Part shown: positions 8,287 to 16,033 of the stretch, one piece after another
Layout of the letters: each line of letters opens with the position of its first letter
Numbering within the stretch: the stretch's first letter is position 1
Assembly (NCBI GenBank): GCA_016292215.1
Contig: JAEFBB010000019.1
Coordinates: 1 to 43,215, forward strand
Direction: 5' to 3'
DNA length: 43,215 bases
Source of the DNA: Saccharofermentans sp.
GTDB lineage: Bacteria > Bacillota > Clostridia > Saccharofermentanales > Saccharofermentanaceae
Notes under the pieces: model-generated
Told to the model about the DNA's origin: nothing
What the model saw: the letters and a program-made list of their open reading frames with translations, nothing else
The model's database searches: none
Translations under genes and position numbers: made by a program

Positions 8287-10548
8287 ATGCCTGACGTTAA
8301 GCGCTGTGTAATCACGGGTTTGGGCCTCGTCTGTGCTATCGGCAATGATACGGACGAGTGCTTTGAATCGGCATTGAAGGGCAGATCCGGCATAGCTGAC
8401 GTCAAGTGCTTTGACACTTCAAATTGTTATTCCCATAAGGGCGCAGAGGTAGATATCGCGACCGGCGATCTTGCGGGCGGCAGATACGACAGGACTACGG
8501 CTCTCGGCATCAAGGCCGCGGGCGAAGCCATAGCTGACAGCGGGCTTGACATGGATTCGGAAGAAGCTTCCGGGATCGGCGTTATCCTCGGCAGCTGCAT
8601 CGCAGGCGCAGTTGCAGTCGAGAAGTATTACCAGGCCAAAGAAAACGGCGGCAAAGGGTCTTTAGAGGACTTAAAGGCGATCCCCGCATCGGTCATCGCC
8701 GGCAATGTCGCAGATTACTATAAGGCCGGAGGAATCACGGCCAACATCGTAAATGCCTGTGCTGCAGGCACTTTGAGCGTTGCGCTTGCCATCGACCTCA
8801 TCAGGGGCGGCAAGGGAGAGATCTTCCTCGCGGGCGGCTGCGACGCTTTTGCATCTCTGCCTTTCGCGGGCTTCCACGCTTTGAAGGCCTTAGATGCCAA
8901 TGAATGTTCGCCTTTTAACCACAGTGAAGGCATCACTCTGGGTGAAGGCGCGGGCGTCCTTGTAGTCGAGAGCTACGAGCATGCCGTTAAGCGCGGCGCG
9001 AAAATATACTGTGACGTCCTTGGCTCAGGCGTCAGCTCTGACGCTTACCACATCACGGCTCCGAGACCTGACGGCGAAGGCCAGATGAGCGTTATCAGAC
9101 GCGCCATAGATAACTCCGGCCTCAAGGCTGAAGACATCGAATATGTAAATGCCCACGGCACGGGCACAGCCAAGAACGATGAGGCTGAGTTCCTGTCGCT
9201 TAAGACCTGCTTTGAAGGCAACGGAAATGTTTCCGCCAGCTCCACAAAGTCCATGACCGGACACTGCCTGGGCGCTGCGGGCGCCATCGAAGCCGTGCTG
9301 ACGGTCAAGGCTCTTACAGAGGGCAAGCTCCCTCCGACGACAGGGTATACGGATGAAGATCTCGAAGCGCTTAAGGAAAAAGCGGGCTCAGTAAACTTTA
9401 TCGCGAACAAGCCCATAGAGAAGGACATCCATTATGCGATGTCGAATTCTTTTGCTTTCGGAGGCAACAACGCGAGCATAGTATTTGCCAAAGATCCCAA
9501 GGCCATTAAGATCGATGCTCCCAGGCACGATCTCTATGTCACGGGAATAGGCATGGTAACCGGCGAATATTCTAAAGAGACCGGCGATTACAGGGCAAAT
9601 ACGGATTCGGATACATTCAAATCTTACGGCGTTAAGACTGCTTTCTTAAGAAAGCTCGACAGGCTCTCGCAGCTCCAGCTCTTAAGCGGCATCAGGGCAT
9701 TGGAAGACGCCGGGATCACCGTTAACGAAGATAACGAGAACCTTATCGGCATCTGCATCGGCACCGGCGACGGACCCATGACCGAGATCGCCAATTTCCA
9801 GAAGGGCATAATAAGAGACGGCGTCGACAAGGGCAGCGCTTTTGCTTTCCCGAACACCGTTTATAACGCTGCAGGCGGATACTTGAGCATTTTCACGGGC
9901 ATCAAGGGCTACAACGTCACGATCGCCAACGGCAGCCAGTCTGGCCTCCAGAGCATCTGCGCAGCTTCAGGCGCGATCCTCTTCGGCTATGAGGACATCA
10001 TGCTCGCGACAGGCACGGACGAGTGCACCGGGATAGACGATGAGCTCTACACAGACTTGGGCCTTAAGGGCAAAGACGGATTTAAGCTCGGTGAAGGCTC
10101 TGTTACATGCGTTATCGAGAAGGATGATTCCGCTTTTGCAAGAGGCGCTAAGCGCTATGCGAAGATCGCAGGTTTTTCTTCTGCAAGAGACACTTCGGGT
10201 GACAGGAGCGACAATCAGAGAATGTCTGAATCCGCGCTGTCTGAAGCTCTCTTAAATGTTCTTAAAGAAGCAGGCATGAAGCCTGAAGACATCTCCTGCA
10301 TCTACGGATTCGGCAACGGGATCGAAGAGATCGATGTTTTCGAGAAGGAAGTATATAAGAAGATCTTTGGCGATAATATCGAAGTCAAGCTCGTAAAGCA
10401 GGACTTCGGCGAAGCAAGAGCGGCATCAGCTTCTCTGCAGTTCGCGATGCTTGCCAGGGACATAGATGAAGGCAGAGCTACGAACGGAATCGCAGTCTCT
10501 TACGGCACAAGCGCGCTTTATTCGGCAGTGCTTCTGACTAAAGTGTGA
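8287..10548 (+). CDS. Fused tandem ketosynthase: active KAS plus degenerate KAS (chain-length-factor-like)
   Basis: The 753-residue protein contains two beta-ketoacyl-ACP synthase (thiolase-fold) domains in one frame. Domain 1 (about 1-405) has the full catalytic triad: C158 in NACAAGT, H290 in NAHGTGT and H326 in TGHCLGAAG. It also ends with the family's FAFGGNNAS motif. Domain 2 (about 415-753) aligns along its whole length but has lost the triad. The nucleophile position is S550 in NGSQSG, the NAHGTGT segment reads YGFGNG, and the third motif reads KQDFGEARAA. Type II polyketide systems pair an active KS with an inactive KS-like chain length factor. This protein looks like both halves fused (inference). 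It lies 1 nt after the ACP stop and 24 nt before a ketoreductase. It could alternatively be a FabF paralogue with a regulatory half. Confidence 0.88.
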   Translation: MPDVKRCVITGLGLVCAIGNDTDECFESALKGRSGIADVKCFDTSNCYSHKGAEVDIATGDLAGGRYDRTTALGIKAAGEAIADSGLDMDSEEASGIGVILGSCIAGAVAVEKYYQAKENGGKGSLEDLKAIPASVIAGNVADYYKAGGITANIVNACAAGTLSVALAIDLIRGGKGEIFLAGGCDAFASLPFAGFHALKALDANECSPFNHSEGITLGEGAGVLVVESYEHAVKRGAKIYCDVLGSGVSSDAYHITAPRPDGEGQMSVIRRAIDNSGLKAEDIEYVNAHGTGTAKNDEAEFLSLKTCFEGNGNVSASSTKSMTGHCLGAAGAIEAVLTVKALTEGKLPPTTGYTDEDLEALKEKAGSVNFIANKPIEKDIHYAMSNSFAFGGNNASIVFAKDPKAIKIDAPRHDLYVTGIGMVTGEYSKETGDYRANTDSDTFKSYGVKTAFLRKLDRLSQLQLLSGIRALEDAGITVNEDNENLIGICIGTGDGPMTEIANFQKGIIRDGVDKGSAFAFPNTVYNAAGGYLSIFTGIKGYNVTIANGSQSGLQSICAASGAILFGYEDIMLATGTDECTGIDDELYTDLGLKGKDGFKLGEGSVTCVIEKDDSAFARGAKRYAKIAGFSSARDTSGDRSDNQRMSESALSEALLNVLKEAGMKPEDISCIYGFGNGIEEIDVFEKEVYKKIFGDNIEVKLVKQDFGEARAASASLQFAMLARDIDEGRATNGIAVSYGTSALYSAVLLTKV

Positions 10549-10572
10549 TCAAGGCACCGGGAGGTCGGCATT

Positions 10573-11307
10573 ATGGGTAAGACGGCAGTAGTTACAGGGG
10601 GCTCGAGAGGAATCGGCAAAGCGATCTCATTAAGGCTCGCCAGGGAAGGCTATGACATCGCGCTTAACTACGGCAGCAACGATGCTGCGGCAAAAGCCAC
10701 TCAGGAAGAGATCGAAGCTCTTGGCGTAAGATGCGCGATATACAAGGCTGACACCTCTGATGTCACACAGGTCAAGGCGATGTTCAAGGAGATCAAGAAG
10801 GCCTTCGAGACCATCGATGTCCTGATCAATAACGCCGGTGTCGTTGATGACGCGTACCTTCTCATGATAAGGCCCGATTCGCTCGAGAGGAGCCTTGCGA
10901 TAAACATCAGCGGTTATATCAACTGTGCTCAGGCGGCAAGCCTTAAGATGTGCTCGCAGAAGAGCGGAAAGATAATCAACGTATCTTCCGTAAGCTCGAT
11001 CCTCGCAGTTCCCGGCCAGACCGTTTACAGCGCTACCAAGGGCGCGGTCAATTCAATGACCCAGACCATGGCAAAGGAGCTCGCTCCTTACGGCATCCAG
11101 GTCAACGCCGTGGCTCCGGGCTTTGTCGGCACCGACATGATCAAGTCGATCCCGGGCGACCTTGCGGAGAAATATCTCGATATGATCCCCATGAAGCGTT
11201 TCGGCGCCGTGGAAGACGTGGCTGACTGCGTAGCAAGCCTCGTATCAGACGCGTTCTCCTACATGACCGGACAGATAATAGTATTGGACGGAGGTTTAAG
11301 TCTCTGA
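10573..11307 (+). CDS. FabG-like 3-oxoacyl-ACP reductase (SDR family)
   Basis: The 244-residue classical short-chain dehydrogenase/reductase likely reduces a beta-ketoacyl thioester with NADPH. It shows the cofactor motif TGGSRGIG (8-15), NNAG (86-89), the catalytic serine around S138-S139 and the YxxxK pair Y152/K156. It ends in the family's TGQIIVLDGGLSL. The FabG signature after NNAG is usually ITRDGLL but here reads VVDDAYLL, so it is a divergent paralogue of the fabG at 15231. It follows the fused ketosynthase by 24 nt with a GGGAGG ribosome-binding site, and both share the ACP operon. The best guess is a ketoreductase dedicated to the ACP/ketosynthase pathway. Confidence 0.9.
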   Translation: MGKTAVVTGGSRGIGKAISLRLAREGYDIALNYGSNDAAAKATQEEIEALGVRCAIYKADTSDVTQVKAMFKEIKKAFETIDVLINNAGVVDDAYLLMIRPDSLERSLAINISGYINCAQAASLKMCSQKSGKIINVSSVSSILAVPGQTVYSATKGAVNSMTQTMAKELAPYGIQVNAVAPGFVGTDMIKSIPGDLAEKYLDMIPMKRFGAVEDVADCVASLVSDAFSYMTGQIIVLDGGLSL

Positions 11308-11332
11308 TCTTGATAGTTGAGACCTGCTTATA

Positions 11333-12046
11333 ATGAAAGTTCTTATAATAAACGCAAGTCCCAAGATGGACAGAAGCAATACGCTGAATATCACCAATGC
11401 CTTTGTATCGGGCTTTCCCGAAGATTATGAGATCAACAGGATCGATATCTATGCAAAGGACATCAAGCCCTGTAGAGGGTGCTTTTGCTGCTGGGCTTCT
11501 GAAGATGCCACCTGCGTTATTAAGGATGATATGACTGAGATCATGGCTGAGATCATGAAAGCAGACATCATCATCGAGAGCTTCCCTCTGTATTTCTACA
11601 ATATGCCCTCACAGCTCAAGGCCATGACCGACAGATGCCTTTCATTCGCGGTCCCTTATGGCGGCAGCAGGAGTGAAGACGGCCGGACCTTCGACATAAT
11701 GAGGGATCCTGCTATTTTTGATAAGAAATTCGTTGTAATAAGCTCCTGCGGCTATGTTGAGCCCGAGCCGGTCTTCACGGCGCTCCTTACCCATTATGAC
11801 CTGATCTGCTGTGGCCGTGACAGATATACTGCCATCCTTTGCGCCGAAGGCCAGATCCTGTCGAACGCCAGGGAGACGAGACAGGTAAGAAATTATCTCG
11901 AGAGCATAAAGGCCGCCGGCAGCGAATACTGCGCTAACGGATTTAAGCTGAGTGAAGAGACACAGCGCAAGATCGCCATTCCGTGCTTCTCGCCCGAGGG
12001 ATTCAGAACGATCATGAATGCGCACTGGAAGTACGGGGAGAGCTGA
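11333..12046 (+). CDS. Flavodoxin-fold NAD(P)H oxidoreductase, FMN reductase-like
   Basis: The 237-residue protein has the FMN-reductase/flavodoxin-like start MKVLIINASPKMDRSNT, the phosphate-binding loop for FMN. The FPLYFYNMPSQLKAMTDR motif that lines the flavin follows at about 85-102. Between them lies a cysteine cluster, CRGCFCCW (about 47-54), as in iron-sulfur-flavoprotein-like relatives, though it does not match a canonical ferredoxin spacing. It is expected to be a soluble FMN enzyme reducing quinones, nitro compounds or an unknown partner. It follows the ketoreductase by 25 nt and ends the ACP group. A role as a reductive tailoring enzyme of that pathway is possible but not shown. 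No ribosome-binding site of consensus strength is evident. Confidence 0.8.
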   Translation: MKVLIINASPKMDRSNTLNITNAFVSGFPEDYEINRIDIYAKDIKPCRGCFCCWASEDATCVIKDDMTEIMAEIMKADIIIESFPLYFYNMPSQLKAMTDRCLSFAVPYGGSRSEDGRTFDIMRDPAIFDKKFVVISSCGYVEPEPVFTALLTHYDLICCGRDRYTAILCAEGQILSNARETRQVRNYLESIKAAGSEYCANGFKLSEETQRKIAIPCFSPEGFRTIMNAHWKYGES

Positions 12047-12088
12047 GTCTGTTCTGCGTACAAGTTCTTTGTTTGCACACCTCATAGC

Positions 12089-12197
12089 GATTGCGAAAAA
12101 CGTGCAGTTTTTTCGATTTTTCTGCACGAAAATCGCATTTTGGGGCTCAGATTGCGAAAAACGTGCAGTTTTTCCGATTTTTCTGCACGAAAATCGC
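12089..12197. repeat. Tandem hairpin pair D (61-nt period)
   Basis: Two nearly identical 48-nt units lie at 12089-12136 and 12150-12197, exactly 61 nt apart. Each starts GATTGCGAAAAACGTGCAG and ends CTGCACGAAAATCGC. The arms GCGA and CGTGCAG pair with CTGCACG and TCGC around a T-rich loop. The pair lies between the stop of the reductase gene and the fab promoter. It could act as a terminator for the upstream operon, but neither unit is followed by a proper U-run outside its own stem. Architecture matches pairs A, B, C and E. Confidence 0.82.
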
Positions 12198-12234
12198 TTT
12201 TTCGACGCATAGAAAAAGCGCCTTAGAAAAATAC

Positions 12235-12247
12235 TTTGAAAATCAAA
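12235..12247. promoter_or_regulatory. FabT-type operator 1
   Basis: TTTGAAAATCAAA is a perfect TTTGA-N3-TCAAA palindrome just upstream of the fab promoter -35 box. FabT, a MarR-family repressor of fatty acid synthesis in streptococci and enterococci, binds palindromes of the form TTTGATTATCAAA. The match is by pattern; no fabT gene lies in this window. Confidence 0.7.
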
Positions 12248-12251
12248 GCAC

Positions 12252-12280
12252 TTGACAAAACCACTATGCCTGTGTGATAC
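12252..12280 (+). promoter_or_regulatory. Promoter of the fab operon
   Basis: A consensus -35 TTGACA (12252-12257) and a -10 TGATAC (12275-12280) are separated by exactly 17 nt. The start site would lie near 12287, inside the second operator, about 65 nt before the fabH ATG. The promoter is bracketed by two FabT-type palindromes whose starts are 46 nt apart. Confidence 0.75.
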
Positions 12281-12293
12281 TTTGACAATCAAA
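12281..12293. promoter_or_regulatory. FabT-type operator 2
   Basis: TTTGACAATCAAA, a second TTTGA-N3-TCAAA palindrome, abuts the -10 box and covers the expected transcription start. A repressor bound here would block initiation. With operator 1 on the other side, the arrangement suggests dimers binding either side of the promoter. Confidence 0.72.
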
Positions 12294-12352
12294 CTATTTT
12301 GCTTAGGGGCGTAGTGTACCCGAAAAAAGCTGAAAAAGAGGTTGAAAGTCAA

Positions 12353-13330
12353 ATGACAGGCAGAATTATAGGGCTCGGAGCTTATATCCCCAAGAAGGTC
12401 GTCACCAATGACGATTTCGCTAAGTTCCTTGATACCAGCGACGAGTGGATCACCGAGCGTACAGGAATAAAGGAAAGACATATCGCTGACCACATCACCG
12501 AGAAGCCGTCCACGATGGCTGTCGAGGCTGCAAAGAAGGCAGTCGAGGACGCAGGTATCGATCCCAAGGACATTGATTTTATCGTTACCGCATCCACGAC
12601 ATCAGACAGCGTAATCCCCGCATTGTCCTGCATCGTCCAGAGAGAACTGGGCGTATCGGAAAACTGCGGATGCTTTGACGTAGTCTGCGCATGCCCCGGA
12701 TTCATCGTTGCTTACAACACGGTCCAGAGCTTCATCGAGACGGGCAACTCCAAGCTCGCGCTCGTAATCGGTACTGAGTGCAATTCGAATTTTGCAAACT
12801 TCCAGGACAGAGGAACATGCATCCTCTTCGGTGACGGCGCAGGTGCTGCAGTCCTTAAGGCTGAAGACATCAAGCGCAACGAGTTCATCATGAGATCTTC
12901 CGGTTACAGAAGTGACTGTCTCACATGCGAAGCGGCAAGACAGCCTGACAGATGGGAAGAGGAAGGCTTCAAGGAAAAGACTTCTTTCTACATGATGGGC
13001 AGAGAAGTATTCAAGTTCGCGGTTACAGAAGTGCCGCAGATCATTAAGGATCTCGCTGAGAAGTTCAGCTTCGATCTCGATAAGGACGTAGATTACTACA
13101 TCCTTCACCAGGCAAACGCAAGGATCATCGAGGCTACAGCAAAGAAGCTCGGTATCCCGAGAGACAGATTCCCCATGAACATCAGCAAGTACGGCAACGT
13201 TTCATCTGCAAGCATCCCGATGCTTCTTACCGAGATGAAGCAGGACGGCAGGCTCAAGCCCGGCATGAAGCTCGTGCTCGCAAGCTTCGGCGCTGGTCTT
13301 ACATGGGACGCTAACTACATCGTTTACTAA
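12353..13330 (+). CDS. fabH: 3-oxoacyl-ACP synthase III
   Basis: The 325-residue enzyme starts each fatty acid by condensing an acyl-CoA primer with malonyl-ACP. The catalytic triad is complete: C114 in CACPGF, H252 in ILHQANAR and N282 in YGNVSSASIP. The N-terminal start GRIIGLGAYIPKK and TDEWI-like SDEWITERTGI are typical of FabH. I chose the ATG at 12353, with AAGAGG about 11 nt upstream, over the TTG at 12299, because that longer frame would begin right after the operator and adds residues absent from the family. It is the first gene of the fab operon, followed by fabK after 34 nt. Expression is presumably FabT-controlled. Confidence 0.96.
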   Translation: MTGRIIGLGAYIPKKVVTNDDFAKFLDTSDEWITERTGIKERHIADHITEKPSTMAVEAAKKAVEDAGIDPKDIDFIVTASTTSDSVIPALSCIVQRELGVSENCGCFDVVCACPGFIVAYNTVQSFIETGNSKLALVIGTECNSNFANFQDRGTCILFGDGAGAAVLKAEDIKRNEFIMRSSGYRSDCLTCEAARQPDRWEEEGFKEKTSFYMMGREVFKFAVTEVPQIIKDLAEKFSFDLDKDVDYYILHQANARIIEATAKKLGIPRDRFPMNISKYGNVSSASIPMLLTEMKQDGRLKPGMKLVLASFGAGLTWDANYIVY

Positions 13331-13364
13331 TCCATTTTCGAAAAAATAAAGGAGATAAAAGGAC

Positions 13365-14297
13365 ATGACAAGAATCACAGATTTGGTTGGAATCAAATAT
13401 CCCATTTTCCAGGGTGGTATGGCATGGGTAGCTGACTGGCACATTGCAGCAGCTGTATCCGAAGCAGGCGGCCTCGGCATCATCGGTGTCGGCGGAGCAG
13501 ACGAGAACTGGCTCCGTGACCAGATCAAGAAGTGCCGTGAAGCAACAGACAAGCCGTTCGGCGTAAACCTCATGCTCATGAATCCCAGAGCTCCCGAGAT
13601 CGCAAAGGTCATCGCTGAGGAGAAGGTTAAGGTCGTAACAACAGGCGCCGGCTCTCCGGAAAAGTACATGGATATGTGGAAGGAAGCAGGCATCATCGTT
13701 ATCCCCGTTACAGCAGGCGTTGCTCTTGCAAAGAGAATGGAAAGTTGCGGTGCTGACGCAGTCATCGCTGAGGGTACAGAGTCCGGCGGACACATCGGTG
13801 AAGCTACGACAATGACACTGGTTCCCCAGGTAGTTGACGCAGTATCCATCCCCGTTATCGCAGCAGGCGGTATCGCTGACGGCAGGGGCGTTGCTGCAGC
13901 TTTCATGCTCGGTGCCGAAGGCGTTCAGTGCGGAACAGTCTTCTGCGCATGTGACGAAGTAAATGTTCACCAGAATTACAAGGATATGGTCATCAAGGCA
14001 AAGGACAACTCCACAAGAGTTACCGGAAGATCCTACGGCCACCCTGTAAGACAGATAAGAAACGCTCTTTCCAACAAGTATCTTGAGATGGAGCAGAGTG
14101 GCGTTACCTTTGAAGAGCTCGAAGGCCTCACAGTAGGAAGTCTCCGCAAGGCTGTCGTAGAAGGCGACGTTAAGGAAGGCACATTCATGGCAGGCCAGAT
14201 CGCAGGTCTTGTCAAGGAAGTAAGACCTGCTAAGGAGATCATCGAATCGATGTTCGAGCAGGCAGATAAACTTTTGGGAAGGAAGCTCGAAGCATAA
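13365..14297 (+). CDS. fabK: Enoyl-ACP reductase II, FMN-dependent
   Basis: The 310-residue FMN-dependent enoyl-ACP reductase carries out the last step of each elongation cycle. The family's TIM-barrel layout is clear, with YPIFQGGMAWVAD at the start and VTTGAGSP and AGGIAD in the middle. The GTESGGHIG motif contains H143, needed for catalysis in FabK. It takes the place of the SDR-type FabI, which implies reduced sensitivity to triclosan in general (family knowledge). The start has an AAAGGAGAT ribosome-binding site. The stop overlaps the fabD start by one base (TAATG). Confidence 0.96.
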   Translation: MTRITDLVGIKYPIFQGGMAWVADWHIAAAVSEAGGLGIIGVGGADENWLRDQIKKCREATDKPFGVNLMLMNPRAPEIAKVIAEEKVKVVTTGAGSPEKYMDMWKEAGIIVIPVTAGVALAKRMESCGADAVIAEGTESGGHIGEATTMTLVPQVVDAVSIPVIAAGGIADGRGVAAAFMLGAEGVQCGTVFCACDEVNVHQNYKDMVIKAKDNSTRVTGRSYGHPVRQIRNALSNKYLEMEQSGVTFEELEGLTVGSLRKAVVEGDVKEGTFMAGQIAGLVKEVRPAKEIIESMFEQADKLLGRKLEA

Positions 14298-15214
14298 TGA
14301 GTATAGCTTTTTGTTACCCGGGTCAGGGAGTACAGCACGTCGGAATGGCAGAGGGTTTTGCCAGATCTGACAGATATTTCCAGGATATGATCGCCACGGC
14401 ATCTGAAGCTGCAGGGATCGACATGGACAAGCTCCTCTATGAGCCCAACGAAGACATCAACATCACCGAATATACGCAGCCGGCACTTGTTACCGCATGC
14501 TGCATGATCACGGACGCATTGCTCGATGCAGGATACAAGCCCGCAGTCACAGCAGGTCTTTCACTCGGTGAATACTGCAGCCTCTACGTCGCAGGCGCGA
14601 TCAGCTTTGAAGATGCGGTAAGACTTACAAGACTCAGAGGAAAGCTCATGTCTTCCGAAGTGCCCGCAGGCGAAGGCTCAATGGCGGCAGTCATCGGCCT
14701 TGATAAAGAGACTATCGAGAGCGTAACAAGCAAGATCGAAGGTGTCTGGCCCGCTAACTTCAACTGCCCCGGACAGATCGTAATCACAGGCAGGAAGACA
14801 GCAGTCCGGGAGGCTATGCCTCTGCTTCAGGAAGCAGGCGCGAAGAGAGTTCTGGAGCTCAACGTTTCCGGACCTTTCCACTCACCTCTTCTCAAGGGCG
14901 CAGGCGAAAAGCTCGGAGATGCTCTCAAGGATGTTGAGATCAAGGATCCCAAGATCCCTTATATCGCAAACGCAAACGCATCTGCCATCACAGACAAGGC
15001 TGTTATCAAGGACCTTCTCAAGGCACAGGTATCAAGCCCCGTCATGTGGGAGCAGACACTCTATGAGTTAGAGAAGATGGGCGTGGATACGATCATCGAA
15101 GTAGGTCCCGGAAAGACCATCGCAGGCTTCGTAAAGAAGACCGTTCCGTCCATCAAAGTAATCGGTGTGGCTACACCGGAAGACATCGAGACACTGGCTG
15201 AGAAGCTGGGATAA
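14297..15214 (+). CDS. fabD: Malonyl-CoA:ACP transacylase
   Basis: The 305-residue enzyme loads malonyl groups from CoA to ACP. The catalytic serine is S89 in GLSLGEY; most relatives have GHSLGEY, so the usual His is a Leu here. H195 lies in SGPFHSPLL. The oxyanion-hole glutamine is in FCYPGQG near residue 10. It is translationally coupled to fabK through a one-base overlap and followed by fabG after 16 nt. As the only acyltransferase in the window, it probably also supplies the ACP/ketosynthase group upstream (inference). Confidence 0.95.
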   Translation: MSIAFCYPGQGVQHVGMAEGFARSDRYFQDMIATASEAAGIDMDKLLYEPNEDINITEYTQPALVTACCMITDALLDAGYKPAVTAGLSLGEYCSLYVAGAISFEDAVRLTRLRGKLMSSEVPAGEGSMAAVIGLDKETIESVTSKIEGVWPANFNCPGQIVITGRKTAVREAMPLLQEAGAKRVLELNVSGPFHSPLLKGAGEKLGDALKDVEIKDPKIPYIANANASAITDKAVIKDLLKAQVSSPVMWEQTLYELEKMGVDTIIEVGPGKTIAGFVKKTVPSIKVIGVATPEDIETLAEKLG

Positions 15215-15230
15215 TAAAGGAGGAAAGATC

Positions 15231-15977
15231 ATGTCAGAGAATACCAGAAAAACTGCAATCGTTACCGGCGCTTCAAGAGGTATCGGCAAGGCTATCGCAA
15301 TCAAGCTTGCCAAGAGCGGCTACAACATCGCTATCGTAGACGCATGCCCCCTCGAAATGAGCAAGGAAGCTGAAGACGAGGTAAAGGCTTTGGGCGTTGA
15401 CGCCAAGGCATATCAGTGCAATGTTGCTGATTTCGAGAAGGTCGGAGAGACAGTAGCTCAGATCAACGAAGACTTCGGCGGCATCTATATCCTCGTTAAC
15501 AACGCAGGCATCACAAGAGACGGTCTGCTTCTCAAGATGACAGAAGAGAACTTCGATTCCGTTATCGCAGTTAACCTCAAGGGCACATTCAACTTCATCA
15601 AGCACACCACACCTATCATGATGAAGAAGAGAGAGGGAAGAGTCGTAAGCATCTCTTCCATCGTTGGTCTCGAAGGTCAGGCTGGCCAGGTCAACTATTC
15701 CGCATCCAAGGCAGGAATCCTCGGTATCACCAAGTCCTGCGCAAGAGAGCTCGCTTCAAGAAACATCACATTCAATGCGATCGCTCCCGGATATGTTGAG
15801 ACACCCATGACTGCCGTTCTCACAGACAAGCAGAAGGAAGCTATCTTCGAACTGATCCCTCTCAAGAGATACGGTCAGCCTGAGGACATCGCTAACGCAG
15901 TCAACTTCCTCTGTTCTGAAGATGCTTCTTACATCACAGGACAGGTATTATCCGTCGACGGCGGAATGCATATGTAA
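15231..15977 (+). CDS. fabG: 3-oxoacyl-ACP reductase
   Basis: The 248-residue SDR enzyme reduces beta-ketoacyl-ACP with NADPH. It has TGASRGIG (12-19), NNAGITRDGLLLKM, which is the standard FabG signature, catalytic S142/S143, Y156 and K160, and the C-terminal ITGQVLSVDGGMHM. The ATG at 15231 is preceded by a perfect AAAGGAGG at 15217-15224, so I reject the longer frame starting inside fabD at 15165. The contrast with the divergent paralogue at 10573 supports this one as the housekeeping enzyme. Confidence 0.97.
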   Translation: MSENTRKTAIVTGASRGIGKAIAIKLAKSGYNIAIVDACPLEMSKEAEDEVKALGVDAKAYQCNVADFEKVGETVAQINEDFGGIYILVNNAGITRDGLLLKMTEENFDSVIAVNLKGTFNFIKHTTPIMMKKREGRVVSISSIVGLEGQAGQVNYSASKAGILGITKSCARELASRNITFNAIAPGYVETPMTAVLTDKQKEAIFELIPLKRYGQPEDIANAVNFLCSEDASYITGQVLSVDGGMHM

Positions 15978-16033
15978 TTCAAGGATGCTTGTGGGGAGTG
16001 TCCTGGAAAATAAAACTATTGGAGAATAATTAA

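Noticed and set aside
8287..10548. Frameshift or mis-joined genes in the fused ketosynthase
   Set aside because: A single uninterrupted frame covers both domains with a plausible linker (about 400-415). No stop or ribosome-binding site separates them. Assembly error cannot be excluded from sequence alone.
12299..12352. Longer fabH start at TTG 12299
   Set aside because: It would add 18 residues absent from the family and begins beside operator 2. The ATG at 12353 has a ribosome-binding site and gives the normal FabH length.
11642..12493. 283-codon leftward frame spanning the reductase end, hairpin pair D, the promoter and fabH start
   Set aside because: It crosses two well-supported genes and the fab promoter and has no family resemblance.
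13311..14402. 363-codon leftward frame, cysteine-rich
   Set aside because: It is antisense to fabK, which has a complete family signature.
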